From: Nymphaea colorata
Taxonomy: Eukaryota > Streptophyta > Magnoliopsida > Nymphaeales > Nymphaeaceae
Assembly (NCBI RefSeq): GCF_008831285.2
Contig: NC_045139.1
Span: 22,364,412 to 22,428,411, forward strand
Length of the DNA: 64,000 nucleotides
Reading direction: 5' to 3'
Notes under the pieces: generated by a model
Database searches by the model: none
What the model was told of the DNA's origin: nothing
Seen by the model: only the letters and a program-made list of their open reading frames with translations
In this document: piece by piece, positions 9,949-20,913 of the stretch
How positions within the stretch are numbered: the stretch's first letter is position 1
How the letters are laid out: every line of letters begins with the position of its first letter
Translations under genes and position numbers: made by a program

Positions 9949-12144
9949 TTACCAATAATCCCTGCATGAGCAAACACCCTTCTCAAAATGATGGAAACGG
10001 TTTGAATCTCTTAAAGTGATCTTCCTCCTGTACATGTTAGAGATAAACTTGAATACTATATGGCAATCACAACAAACCCTGAGATTGTTGGTAACCTGTA
10101 TTGGTGTGCCGGGAGATGTATGCATTAGACCAAAAGCGAGCGCCAGTTTCTCACTATGGAAACTGAGAATGTGTTCCTTATCTTCATCCTCAACATCATG
10201 CAGCACGCAGCTCCGGTCAGGCAAGTAACCAAGCCCTCTTATTTCCATCACCAACGTCTCTGCTTGCCTGTACAGCGGTCCTAAATCAGGGCAGGAACGG
10301 TCTGACGAATAGAATGCGTGAACTTCTCCATCAAACTCGATCATACTACACGCAGCCGGCTTCTTTAATCCTTTAAACCTCATAATCTCTCTCAGTTTCC
10401 CCACCTCCTTCCATTTTCCAGATGCAGCATAGACGTTGGACATGAGGACATAGTAACCAGCGTGATCCGGCTCCAAATGAAACAGGTTATTTGCTGCGTA
10501 CTCCCCCAGTCCCAAGTTCCTGTGGATTCTACAGGCACCCAGCAAGGCTCCCCATACACTGTCATTTGGTTGGGATGGCATCTCCGCTATCAAGTTGCGA
10601 GCTTCGTCCAAAAATCCGGCACGGCCAAGCATGTCCACCATGCAGGCATAATGCTTCACAGTAGGTACCACGCCTGTCCGCCGCATGAGGTAGAAGCATT
10701 CCCTGCCCTTATCCACGAGTCCAGCATGGCTGCAAGCGGAAAGGAGGCATGTAAAGGTAACGTGATTTGGTTCGAACCCGTCGTCTTGCATACGGTAGAA
10801 CAAGGCGACGGCATCTTTTCCGTAGCCATGCATCCCATAACTGCAGATTATCACGTTCCAGGAGCTCGTATTTCTTTCATGCATGGTCTCGAATAGTTGG
10901 ACAGCAGTGTCCAAGTCCCCACATTTTGCATACATGTCTACAATTGCATTCCGTAACGTATTGTCAAACTCGATCCCGTTATCAATGATAAACCTGTGAA
11001 TTGCCTTGCCGACTTGCAGAGATCCAAGGCATGCACATGCAGATACCACAGTCAACACAGTAACAGAGTTGGGCTTCACACCGGAAAGTTTCATCTGATC
11101 GAAAAGCAGAAGAGAATCCCTGGTATGTCCATTTTGGCTGTAGCCCGAAAGCATCGAATTCCAAGAAATGCGATCTCTATCCGACATTCTATCAAACACC
11201 CTGCGCGCAAGACCAACATCCCCACATCTAGCGTACATGGATACAAGGGAATTGTCGACCGAGAGGTCCTCCTCGAAGCCATTGCGAATAACACAGGCGT
11301 GGATGGACTTGGCCTCTTTAAGAGCCCCTAGCTGAGCAACGGCCGATGCAACGGTCACCAACGTCACGCAATCCGGCACGAAGCCTTCTTTCTGCATCTT
11401 CAGAAACATTTCCAAGGAGTCGTCGGCACATTCGGACTGCTCATAGCCGGTAATCATGGCCGTCCAGGAAACTAAGTCTCTCCTGAACATTTTATCGAAC
11501 ACTTTGCGGGCTGCTCTAACATCACCGCATTTGGCATACATATCGACCAAACCAGCTTCAACGTAGGCGTCCGACCCGAAGCCAGTGCGAAGAATTTGGC
11601 CATGAATCAGCTTGCCCTCGAGCAGCTGTGACGCCGTCGCACAGGCCTTGAGAGCAAACGGGAAAGTGAAGTTATCCGATGGGACGGCGGAGTTGTGCAT
11701 AAGCGCGTAAAGTTGGAGAGCTTCCTGGGAGGAGCCGGCATTGGCGTATCCTCTGATGAGGGTGTTCCAAACAAAAGAATCTCTGCAGTCTAGCGCATCA
11801 AAAAGCGATCGTGCATCATCCAACATTCCAAGTCCAGAATAGTTGAAGATGACTCGGGAGCTCAATCGCGGACGTCCTCGAATGAGGCCGCTAGTGGTTA
11901 GGGATGAATGGATCCGCTTCAGTGCATCCAAGTCACTACTGCAGGACTGTAAAAGAAGATCATAATGATGGGGGTCGCAGATAGCAGCTTCCCAGAACCA
12001 TCTTCGATGGGATTTCGAAGCAGGAGCAGAGGACTCAGGCGCACGACAAACCAGAGAGTGCAATACGCACCGAGTGGAGGTCGGAACTCCTGATACGGTC
12101 CAGGCACAACCATTGAGCGGTCGAGGATGGAAGATGCCACGCAT
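9949..12144 (-). CDS. Pentatricopeptide repeat protein, PLS subfamily with E and DYW domains (731 aa)
   Basis: One uninterrupted frame from ATG (12144) to TAA, intronless as is usual for the family. Residues 1 to about 55 are Arg/Ser-rich with few acidic residues, consistent with an organelle transit peptide. From about residue 60 there are tandem PPR motifs of the P-L-S type; recognisable units include VDMYAKCGDVRAARKVFDKM, LVSWTAMITGYEQ and SLVSMYARCGDVGLARRVFD. The E region follows, then a complete DYW deaminase-like domain with HSE (H663, E665), CCDCH (C691, C694, H695), HHF and CSC near the end, and the terminal tripeptide DYW. In this family PPR motifs read RNA about one base per repeat pair, and the DYW domain performs C-to-U editing. 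The target transcript and the choice of plastid or mitochondrion cannot be told here. All key zinc-binding and catalytic residues are present, so it looks functional. I do not assign an orthologue. Confidence 0.96.
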   Translation of the reverse strand: MRGIFHPRPLNGCAWTVSGVPTSTRCVLHSLVCRAPESSAPASKSHRRWFWEAAICDPHHYDLLLQSCSSDLDALKRIHSSLTTSGLIRGRPRLSSRVIFNYSGLGMLDDARSLFDALDCRDSFVWNTLIRGYANAGSSQEALQLYALMHNSAVPSDNFTFPFALKACATASQLLEGKLIHGQILRTGFGSDAYVEAGLVDMYAKCGDVRAARKVFDKMFRRDLVSWTAMITGYEQSECADDSLEMFLKMQKEGFVPDCVTLVTVASAVAQLGALKEAKSIHACVIRNGFEEDLSVDNSLVSMYARCGDVGLARRVFDRMSDRDRISWNSMLSGYSQNGHTRDSLLLFDQMKLSGVKPNSVTVLTVVSACACLGSLQVGKAIHRFIIDNGIEFDNTLRNAIVDMYAKCGDLDTAVQLFETMHERNTSSWNVIICSYGMHGYGKDAVALFYRMQDDGFEPNHVTFTCLLSACSHAGLVDKGRECFYLMRRTGVVPTVKHYACMVDMLGRAGFLDEARNLIAEMPSQPNDSVWGALLGACRIHRNLGLGEYAANNLFHLEPDHAGYYVLMSNVYAASGKWKEVGKLREIMRFKGLKKPAACSMIEFDGEVHAFYSSDRSCPDLGPLYRQAETLVMEIRGLGYLPDRSCVLHDVEDEDKEHILSFHSEKLALAFGLMHTSPGTPIQVTNNLRVCCDCHIVFKFISNMYRRKITLRDSNRFHHFEKGVCSCRDYW

Positions 12145-13207
12145 ACCTCAAGAAGCACGTTCCATTGGACTGGTGGAGTCCTACACTTGTAGTTTCTTAC
12201 GGATACCACATTATCAGACTTTCAGGATTCTCCTGACCGTCGGGCTTTCCAGAGAAGATAAGGCCACCGATTAAGGAAGAAGGGAGAAAGAGTTAAAAAC
12301 GATCGACAGAAGAAAACAGTGGGAGATTTACAACAATGATGAGCTAGAACCAGTGAAAGGGCTTGACTTGAGCTAGAACCAGTCGAACTGTCCTAAGGCT
12401 TGTTCATTCCTAAACCATTACCGTATACAAGTACGAATTTGGCACTCCCGGTCTGTGACCGTCTGCTACATCGGCCGATTTTTTACAAATTTGACTGGTT
12501 TTCTTCAAAAAGGTCGAACACTATGGATTTAATTTTACGAAAATTTCCGGTGCAATGCTGCTGGGAGCCTGGGAGAGAGGGGCTCCTTCCCTTGCTATTA
12601 ATAAAAAAATAATGGAAAGACATACAGAAGGCCACAAAGAACAAAGAAACAAAAAGAAACGGACAAAAGGACTCAGCCTTGACAACATCCTAGCCCAAAA
12701 AAACTTGGCAGTTGCCCGAATGTTAGGTAATTGTCCCATTCAACAGCTGAGTCAAGAGATCGTTCATACAAACAATCAAAACGGAGAAGTTCAATGGCCT
12801 TTTTAGCAGGACTACAGTTCAGCATCGATATATTCCGTTCCTTCTTCTCTCTAAAGAATACGCCCATGCCTACTGAACAAAGCTCCATGAATGCACTTTT
12901 CATCTAAATCCTCCATCGTTTAGTACCAAAAACCATTTTAATCTCACCATGGGTTTGACAGATCAAGTTTATAATATGCCGGTCCCTCGCCTCCAATCTT
13001 CTCGACCATGGTTTCCTACAGCGACCAGCTTTCACGTACGCACCAACTTTTGATCCTATAATATATGTTACTTCCTAGACTGCTATCTTCTATCTTCTAT
13101 ATATACTGACAGGACAAGCACCTGCTCCTTCACATGGCGGCCACAGGTTCCCCAAGTTAACCATAAAGAAATTCCTTTTTGCAATTTAACAGTCCACTTA
13201 TCATTGT
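12145..13207. other. Upstream region of the PPR gene, otherwise unassigned
   Basis: This should contain the PPR promoter and 5' UTR, close to 12150-12400 on the minus strand. No clear TATA box can be fixed. The frames at 12400-12903 on both strands overlap one another and lack domain signatures. Confidence 0.4.
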
Positions 13208-13435
13208 TTAGTACTTTCTTGATATCCTCCCAAATAGAATTACATATCCCACCTGTGCTGAAATGTCTCTTGCTTCATGAATCACCAGTTTTCTATATTT
13301 CCATAATTTCCAAATTACCAGGGGAAAGGACATTCTCCATGCTCGAAACGACTTTGTTTTGAATTTTCTCTCCCACCACCATCTCCAAGTTAAAGAAAAC
13401 GGACAATAAAGAAGGCAATAGTTAACGTGGTTCAA
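13208..13435 (-). pseudogene. Possible LINE reverse-transcriptase C-terminal (zf-RVT-like) fragment
   Basis: This 75-codon frame contains RAWRMSFPLVIWKLWKYRKL. It resembles the W-x-x-W-K-x-R-N block at the end of plant LINE polyproteins, just after the zinc-binding zf-RVT domain. No poly(A) tail or upstream RT is visible, so this is a weak call. Confidence 0.3.
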
Positions 13436-13805
13436 TTCTGTATACAGAATTTACGTCCACGATGACAGGTTTTTTTTTTTTTCCTTAATTCTTGCTCTAT
13501 ATATTTACATTCACCATCATGGGAAAACAAATACATGAGATTTCAGCAGTTAGGCTTCTAGGCAGCACAACGGTTGGGAGGGAGCACAACTGTTACCGCT
13601 CACACTTGAATTTGAATTCTCAATGTTCCCCCTCAAATGAAGCCTACTAATGAGGCTGAGTTTCCTTCGGAGAGCCAAAAATTCCTTCGTCCCTAATGGC
13701 TTGGTGGAGAAATCAGCAAGTTATTTATGAGATTCAACATATTTCGGAATTAAACTGCTCTTTTCCACCATCTCTCGAACATAAGAAAATCAATTTGGAT
13801 GTGTT

Positions 13806-14927
13806 TCAACCGATCATGAAAGCAAGGTTCTTTGTTATATGTAAAGCACTTACATCGTCACAATATAGAATAGGAGGTTTCTTGGTCATCACTCCAACAT
13901 CTTCAAGAACTTGAAGAAACCTAGTCAAATCCGGCAGCTGTAGAAGCCATGGATAGATAATCGGCCTCTGTGCTTGACCTGGCCACAATGCTTTGTTTCT
14001 TGGCACTCCATGAGATACAATTTGCGCCAAGAAAAGTGCAATAGCTAGAAGTAGATTGCCTTGAAAATTTACCGTCTGCCCAATCCACATGAAAAAGCAT
14101 GTAGGTCTAGAGAACCTTGAGCCAAAACTTGTAATCCAAGATCCAAAGAGCCTTTAATATAGCGAAGAATCCACTTGACGAGTTGAAATTGCCTGTCAAC
14201 AGGTGAATGCATAATGCATAAATTTACTAACAAAGCTGGCAACATATGAGAACTCAGGTCTAATATTGTTCAGGTATTGTAGGGCTCCCACAAGAGACCT
14301 ATATTCAGTGGCATTTTCAACTACCTTTCAATTGAAAAATTAACATCTATTTTGATGGCCATTGGTGTAGAAATCGACTTACAATCAAGCATTTTTGCTT
14401 TTTTTCTAGAATATCTTGAACATATTTGGCTTGGCTTAGAAAAAGTCCATAAGTGTATAAAGTATCTCAATTCCAAGGAAATATTGTAGTGCCCTATATC
14501 CTTCACTGGAAATTCATTTTTTGAAATTTTATATAAGCTTAGAAATAAAATGCAAAATGCTCCCAGTAAGCACCATGTCGTCCACATAGACAAGACGTAT
14601 AAGAGTATCACAACCATTGTGAGGGTAGTTGGAAACAAAACCATATTGCTGAAGAAAATCACTTAACCTATCAAACCAAGCTTTTAAAGCTTGTTTGAGG
14701 CCGCAAAGAGCCTTGTTATGTTTGCAAACATGAGTTGGATATCGTGAACTCTCGAACCTTGGAGATTGAGCCATATATACAATTTCTTGAAGACATCCAT
14801 GAAAAAAAGCATTTTTTATATCAAGTTCACGAATTTCCCATTTTTTGATAATGGCAATAGATAAAACGATGCAAATACTTGATGGCCTTATAACTAGTGA
14901 AAAAATCTCTTTGATCCTTGATCTCAA
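13806..14927 (-). pseudogene. Copia RT (second core) and RNase H relic
   Basis: The 14529-14927 frame carries the RT N-part (RELDIKNAFFHG, motif A Asp), CGLKQALKAWFDRLSDF, and LVYVDDMVLTG (YVDD catalytic motif). Frames at 14321-14662 overlap and continue the palm in a shifted frame. 13806-14090 corresponds to the RNase H region (CDDVSALHITKN), matching the usual C-D-N-x-S-A block with D for N. The coding sequence is broken by several frameshifts. Confidence 0.75.
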
Positions 14928-15315
14928 ATTGCTTGTTAGGAAATGTCTTCACGCAAAGCATAAAAATGTCATCATCACCTGTTAATATAATGTCATCAAC
15001 ATAGACCAAGAGGATACTAATTTTAGATTCATGAATACAAATAAACGTGGGGTAATATGCATAACTTCGTATGAAACCACATTGAACAAGGGCATCACTA
15101 AGGCGAGCAAACCATGTCCGAGGAGATTGCTTGAGACCATAAAGAGCCTTTTTTAGCTTGCATGCATAGCTACTCGTACTGCTCACACCAAGAGGGATTT
15201 CCATGTACACTTCCTCAGTAAGTTCCCCATTGAGGAAGATGTTTTTCACATCATGTTGCATCAAGTCCCACTGCTTATTTGCAGCAATAAACAACAAAGT
15301 TCTGACTGTATTCAT
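14827..15315 (-). pseudogene. Copia RT (first core) relic
   Basis: The frame shows VRTLLFIAANKQWDL, QHDVKNIFLNGELTEEVYME (motif A), KKALYGLKQSPRTWF (motif B region) and LLVYVDDIILTGDD (YVDD). It ends at FEIKDQRDF, where a normal copia RT continues into the D-L-G-x-L-x-Y-F-L-G block. That block is replaced by sequence leading into another RT N-terminus. The RT therefore lacks its thumb and RNase H. Confidence 0.82.
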
Positions 15316-15319
15316 TTTT

Positions 15320-17260
15320 ACAACGGGAGCAAATGTTTTAGAGTAGTCAATTCCTTTAGTTTGAGTGAACCCCTTCGCAACAAGTCATGCCTTGAACCGT
15401 TCAATAGTTTCATCACTTTTGTATTTGGTCTTGTATATCCACTTGCAGCCTAAATTCTTTTTCCTCAGAAAGAGGCACCAAATACCAAGTCTGATTCTTC
15501 TCTAGGGCATTCAATTCTTCTTTCATAGCTTCCTTCCACTGAACATGTTTGATGGCCTCTTCAAAGTTTTTTGGTTCAGTGTAGAGATATGTATTGAGGA
15601 CATAGTTCCTATAGGTTTGTGAGATGTTTAGGGGTTAAGTATTGGTTTGTAGTGAGGTAGGTGTAATAATCACCGAGTTTTGTAGGTGGTCTAGTAAGGC
15701 GGGATGATCGACGCACATGTTGGTCTTTAAGGGGTATGTCTTGAGGTAGAGTGATAGGTTCTTCAAGGACAGGGTTAGTAATAGGTTGATGAGCTTCAAT
15801 AGGCGAGTTGAATGAGCTAGGGCTACAAGATGAGTGGGGAGTACCAAGAGTGGTAGATATTTATGGTTCGAGTAAAAGGTCCATGATAGGTCGAACAGTT
15901 TAGTGGTAAGGTTGGAGGAGTTCATGAAACTGTTATTGGTTTTCTCCGCCTGATTTGGCGTCTCAAAGAATGGTTCCTGCTAAAAAAATTTAACATCACG
16001 AGAGACAAGCAGTTTTCTAGAAATAGTATCATAGCATTTATAACCTCTATTTTTTGCTAGAATATCCCAAAAAAACAAACTTAACAGCATGTTTCTCAAA
16101 CTTATTTCTAAGATGGTCTTGAATATACACATAACATTTGCAGCCAAACACTTTTAGATGTTGAATAGAGCACTTTCTATCAAGAAGAAGCTAAATAGGG
16201 ATTTCATAATTTATACTGGAATTTGGTATTCTATTAGACAGGTAACATACAGTGGCAATAGCATCAGTCCAAAAACAAGCAGGAACATTCATATGCATCA
16301 TAAGAGCATGGGCAATATTAAGTAATTGATGGTTTTTTCTTTCAGCGACACCATTTTGTTGAGGTGTCCCTGAGTAGGTGTACTAAGGCTCAATGCCTTA
16401 CTTTGCCAAAGATGATTTTAGAGTATCATTGACATACTCCCCACCATTGCCAGACCAAAATTTTTTAATTTTCACATTGTACTGAGTTACGATCATGCTA
16501 TAATAGTCTTCAAAGACCTTAGGCACCTTACTTTTATTATGAAGAAAGTAGATCCATGTCATTCTAGATTTATCATCAATGAAAGAAACATAGTACTTGA
16601 ATCCTACATAAGAGGCCTCAGGGGCAGGTCCCCAAACATCAGAGAAAACAAGATCAAAAAAATTAGAGGACCTTTTACTAGAAGTGTGGAAAGTAACCTT
16701 GTAAATTTTGTAAATTCACAAGCATCACATGCCCAATTTTCAGTGACAAGATTAGGAACAAACTGCTGCAAACTGCTATCCAATATGTGGCCGAGCCGAG
16801 CATGTCACTCCTTGTAGTCTCACTCGTTCAAGTTTTTCCTACTAGTAAGATACTAAAAGTCACACGAATCCATGACATAGAGACCACCCTATTCTTGACC
16901 TCTACAAATCACTTTCTTCGTGCCTTGTTCTTGAAAATTCACCTCCTTTGATGAGAAAATAACCAAACAGTTATGAGATTTGGTTAATTTGCTAATAGAT
17001 ATTAAGCTAGAACTTATTTTTGAAACATACAAGACATTAGACATCATTCCTTTGTCAAAAAAGCTAGTTTCGCCAATGCCATCAACACTAATTGGACTCC
17101 TGTGAGTAGTAAAGACATGCTGTTTTTTTTTTTTTCTTTGTCTATCTCACCTAGATTTCTTGGGTCACTGGTTACATGATCAGTGGCTCCAGAATCAATC
17201 AGCCAAGGTGAACATTTTGAAATTATCATTAAAGCAAAGTTCTTACCTTCACTCGAGTTC
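15320..17260 (-). pseudogene. Copia protease, integrase and linker relic
   Basis: The 17044-17229 frame has CSPWLIDSGATDHVTSD, the copia protease active site. Downstream minus-strand pieces (about 16000-17000) show integrase landmarks in fragments, such as the GVPQQNGVAERK-like end of the core near 16335-16370. A Ser/Thr/Leu-rich linker (15635-15925) precedes the RT. Stops are frequent. Confidence 0.65.
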
Positions 17261-17291
17261 CCAATAGGTTGAGATGTTATAAGGTTGGTAG

Positions 17292-18486
17292 CAATGTTGT
17301 AAGAAGCGTACGCTTCTTACAAAAATAAACCGGCTCAAGGCATTTTTTTCTAAAAACGCCTTGAGGCAGGCCTGTGAGGTGCACACATCCCTGAAGCGTG
17401 CACCTCATTTGGTAGAGGCATACACCTCATCTGTGGTACGTTTAATGCTTGAGGCATACGCCCCATGGACAAATTTGTGATATCATCGTCATCAATCCTA
17501 TCCTTTCCCTTCCCCATTTCTTATTTGCCGTGGCCACAACCAACACAAAACCGACCACCATAAAAAATCAATATCAACACGACACAAAGAAGAGGGGAAA
17601 GTCATGGGGAGTTCCTAGATACGCACCTTTTGGGTCACTCGGATTGGTGTACTCACGAACTTCTCTCCCCGCCATAGACACGAACCTTCACCGCCTCGCC
17701 TACCCTTTCTTGATTGTTGTTGTTCTATGATGGATGAGGTAAGAAGGAAACTTTACCGGAACGTAACCGGCGACGACAATCATGTAAAGCGAGGGTCGAG
17801 TGAGAACAAATCGCCGAGATGGGAAGAAGGGGATAGAGGGTGGTCCAAACTCCGAAGCCAAAGGGCATCCCCCTCCAAGCACTAGGCGGTACATATGGAC
17901 TCACCGGCAGGCTGAACGGGTCTAGGTGCAAACAGGTAGGATTTAGATCTGAATCATGTCTGACATCCATTTCTATTTCTTCGGTTGATCCAACGCCGGT
18001 GTCATATCAGATGTTTTAGCTCCCAGACCACCAGCCCGATACAGAGCCCACTCCAACTTCTAGACAGATCTCCCCAACAGAGCCCTCCAACATTGCTGTT
18101 CATTCTCATACCTTTAAAACCACCTCTCCATGCTGTTTATGATTATTTGCACATGAAACTATAGTGGAACTTCACATCAGCTTGGTTTTCTGTTCAAGGT
18201 CAGAATTAAGTTTGGTTTAAACAATCTGTTATTCAAGTATAAATGAGCCTGCTTCATGCGTTGTGTATTCAAGGCTGCAATCCCAACCATGAAAATGCAT
18301 GTCAAAACCCCTTTTTACCTATAGGCTTCATAAGTTTTATTTCTTGCTTAGTATTGTAGTCATTTTTTTCAGTTTTGTTATTATTTTTTATAAATATTAT
18401 ATGATTCACAAATTTGTCCGTGAAGCTTATGCTTCAATTAACGCCTCGCCTCGCCTTGCCTCGTTTTCTCGCCTTTTACAACATTG
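17292..18486 (-). mobile_element. Non-autonomous hAT-type transposon A (1,195 bp)
   Basis: Terminal inverted repeats CAATGTTGTAA (17292-17302) and TTACAACATTG (18476-18486) are exact complements. They are flanked by a perfect 8-bp target duplication GTTGGTAG (17284-17291 and 18487-18494). An 8-bp duplication with CA(A/G)TG ends is the hAT signature. The left end bears a 22-bp palindrome; the right end is rich in GCCTCGCCTCGCC. Internal frames (17449-17730, 17725-17970) encode no transposase, so mobilisation would need a source in trans. The insertion separates copia gag from protease. A second copy lies in opposite orientation at 51587-52900; strand is set so the palindrome end is the far end in both. 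Confidence 0.92.
17299..17320. repeat. Perfect 22-bp palindrome at the end of hAT copy A
   Basis: Left arm GTAAGAAGCGT and right arm ACGCTTCTTAC are exact reverse complements with no spacer. It overlaps the last bases of the terminal inverted repeat. The corresponding palindrome in the second copy (52872-52893) differs at one position in each arm, and the two differences compensate. Confidence 0.93.
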
Positions 18487-18545
18487 GTTGGTAGTCTTTG
18501 CAAATTTCTGGAAACATTTCATAAGGTCATCTTTAGTCACAAAGT

Positions 18546-19369
18546 TCACAAAATCTGGTGGCCTTGAAGATTTTTGTCTGCTAGGACGTCCAGCCAGCTC
18601 CCAACAGTGTTGTCGGGTATGCCTGTTTTCTTGTAGTGAGTGCATTTCAGGCATAATCGATTCATTTGGCCATTAAAGCTCTCGACACCTGATTTGAATT
18701 CGCTTTGCTTGTTCTCGCCTTTTGTATAACATAGCATCTTGTCACTATTTTCTTCAGTGACGTTGAGTTTTGGAGGGACATTGATAACTTTCCTTCGAGC
18801 CACTTCATGTTGTATCATTTGGTACACACTATTACAAGATGGTAGGGGATTAGAATTAAGTACCTGGCTGCACAGAGCCTCATAATCACTTCCAAGGCCA
18901 GCAAGAACCTTAGAGATCTTGTCTTCATCAAATCTTTTTTATATACTTCAGGATCGGAAGTGGCTAGACGATATTGAAGCAATTCATCATATAGGTTGCG
19001 CATTTGACCGAGGTAAAGAGTAATTGCTTTTTCTCCCATAGTGAATTGTGTAATCTCATATTTGATTTCATAAACATGAGCAAGATTGTTCTGCTCACCA
19101 AACATTTCTTTCAAGTTGTCCCAAATGTCCTTTGCCATCTCCACATAGAGAAGAAGATTTGTGATAGAAGAATCCATGAAATTAGTTAGCCATGTCATGA
19201 CCATGTCATTCTCACACTTCCACTCACAATACTTTGGATCATCCCTTGCCGGTGGCTTCTTGTCACCATTAATGTATCCCACCTTTGAACGACTGTTCAA
19301 AAAACGTTTGGCTGCCTTTGCCCAACTTAGATAGTTTGGGCCTGTGACAAGCTGTGAGGTTATCTTCAT
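18546..19369 (-). pseudogene. Copia gag (UBN2/DUF4219-type) relic
   Basis: The 184-codon frame 18815-19369 begins MKITSQLVTGPNYLSWAKAA and continues with the MVMTWLTNFMD block, IWDNLKEMFGEQNN and GQMRNLYDELLQY. This is the usual plant copia gag. A frame shift leads into 18546-18827, which ends near CLKCTHYKKTGIPDNT, a degraded CCHC zinc knuckle lacking its His. It is only partly open but well conserved compared with the rest of the element. Confidence 0.83.
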
Positions 19370-19472
19370 AGTGTTATTTCCTTGGTTTGATGATCCACTT
19401 CAAACAAAAGCTTCCTTCTTGGTGTGTTGTTGCCATGGTTAAAGAATAGAACGGATGATGGAACTCACACCT

Positions 19473-19484
19473 GCTCTAATACCA
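19473..19484 (-). other. Primer-binding site of the copia element
   Basis: The minus strand reads TGGTATTAGAGC, one base from the canonical initiator tRNA-Met complement. The 5' LTR should start immediately to the right (about 19486, GTTAATAATC...). I could not fix its outer end. Confidence 0.78.
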
Positions 19485-19485
19485 A

Positions 19486-20850
19486 GTTAATAATCATGGA
19501 GTAGAAGAAAGCAGAGAAACAAGGGTTTAAAGAGACAAAGAAGCACACACGATTACATGGTTTGGCATTACTACCTACATCCACAAGGGAAGGAGACGAG
19601 CTTCATTATGTGGTCGTTGCTGATCTGTGTTACATGCCCTTGCTTTGTTACTTTCAACTTTTAAAGACAAGGGATAAGGATGACAATTACTGAGCCAACA
19701 AGAATAACTCAAGATGGCAACCTATCCCACTAATCTTGGTAATCAGATCTGTTGCCTATATTGTTTCAACTAACAGATTTTACCGAGTGAATATTAACAT
19801 GTGCTACACCTCCTTCCATAATAAGTAAACAAGGCATTGGGTGATTTTCTTGGGGGCGCGAAAATTCCCTGTATTATTTTCTTGATAAATTTCAAGGAAA
19901 AGGGCTGCAATTTCATTTTCATTGTGTAGGAATATGTGATCAGTTGTTTGTTTTTTCTATCTCCTTAATTTGGGGTTCTCTAAATTGATTGTTTTCCCCT
20001 TCTATTGATACTTGTTCCATGCGGATGAATTCCCTTTTACCTTTTAGCAATATGCTTTAATTTCAGAGCAGATTTTTTTGGACTCGCATAAAACATGCCT
20101 TGAACATAGAACCCAAAACACCAGGTCGTTCTAGAAACAAGTGCAGTCTATCTTCTTAAATGTGAGGCATATTTAATGTTCAACACTCAACTATTAAACT
20201 CAATAGTCAGGTGTTAAAATGACAAACATATCCTTTGTGATAGAGAGGTGTGGCCCCCTACAAGCACAAAACATTGAAAGGTGACAAAAAATCACCTTTA
20301 TAGAAAGACAAAATAACCTCCCCATGACTAGCAAAGGGACAAAAAATTCCATATAGAGAGACTTGAAAGAGTTAAGTGGTGGACCTGTATACCCATAGTA
20401 GTGGCCTATTCAAATATGTATGAGATGAACCAAGCTTTGTTGGCTGCCAAATAGCAAATCATGGACAATGAATCATTGTTGAAAAGTACCATTTCTGGTT
20501 CCATGAAATTGGCAATCCAGCTCTGGAGGAAAAAGAAACTACTGATGACTAACATGATGAATGAATGAATATGAAAAATTTTATCCAAAGAAAATGGTGC
20601 CAACATTGCTTAAAACTCATTAAGTGGATAACTGGATTTTTTCTTACTATACTACAAATAGAGAATCAATTTGTGGTTTCTTCTGTTAATTTGGACGGTC
20701 ATTTCTTTGTTCTCCAATTTCTTCTCTTACTTACATTATATAACATTCAAAAATGGGATCAAAGAAAGAAGGCAAACAAATTAACAAAGGTACTTCATGA
20801 GCCACAAAAAGGATACGTGAAAAGAGAGAGGGTTATAAACGTATGCAAGA
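19486..20850. other. Probable copia 5' LTR followed by unassigned sequence
   Basis: The first several hundred bases after the primer-binding site should be LTR (GTTAATAATC onward, with GTTTAAAGAGACAAAGAAGC nearby), but no matching 3' LTR was found in the window. From about 19830 to 20850 the sequence is AT-rich with no recognisable feature. Confidence 0.4.
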
Positions 20851-20859
20851 TAGAGAAAC

Positions 20860-20892
<33 letters not shown>

Positions 20893-20913
20893 CACACACA
20901 CACACACACACAC
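20860..20913. repeat. Compound (TA)n-(CA)n microsatellite
   Basis: A TA run of about 28 bases is followed by a CA run of about 24 bases. It lies at the edge of the CACTA element. Confidence 0.9.

Larger units (their letters stand above)
13686..19485 (-). mobile_element. Ty1/copia retrotransposon complex (chimeric, split by a hAT element)
   Basis: Read right to left: primer-binding site (19473-19484), gag (18546-19369), a hAT insertion (17292-18486), protease with DSGAT (about 17205-17140), integrase relics (about 15960-17000), RT core one (about 14905-15315), RT core two (14529-14905), then RNase H fragments down to about 13700. The order gag-PR-INT-RT-RH is copia. Two RT cores in one element is abnormal and points to nesting or recombination between two copia copies. 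Numerous stops make it inactive. The left end is not fixed by an LTR that I can match. Confidence 0.85.

Noticed and set aside
10462-11331. Plus-strand frames of up to 144 codons within the PPR gene
   Set aside because: Antisense shadows of the DYW-class PPR reading frame.
12521-12903. Minus-strand hydrophobic frames
   Set aside because: Overlapping frames on both strands without domain signature; chance membrane-like composition.
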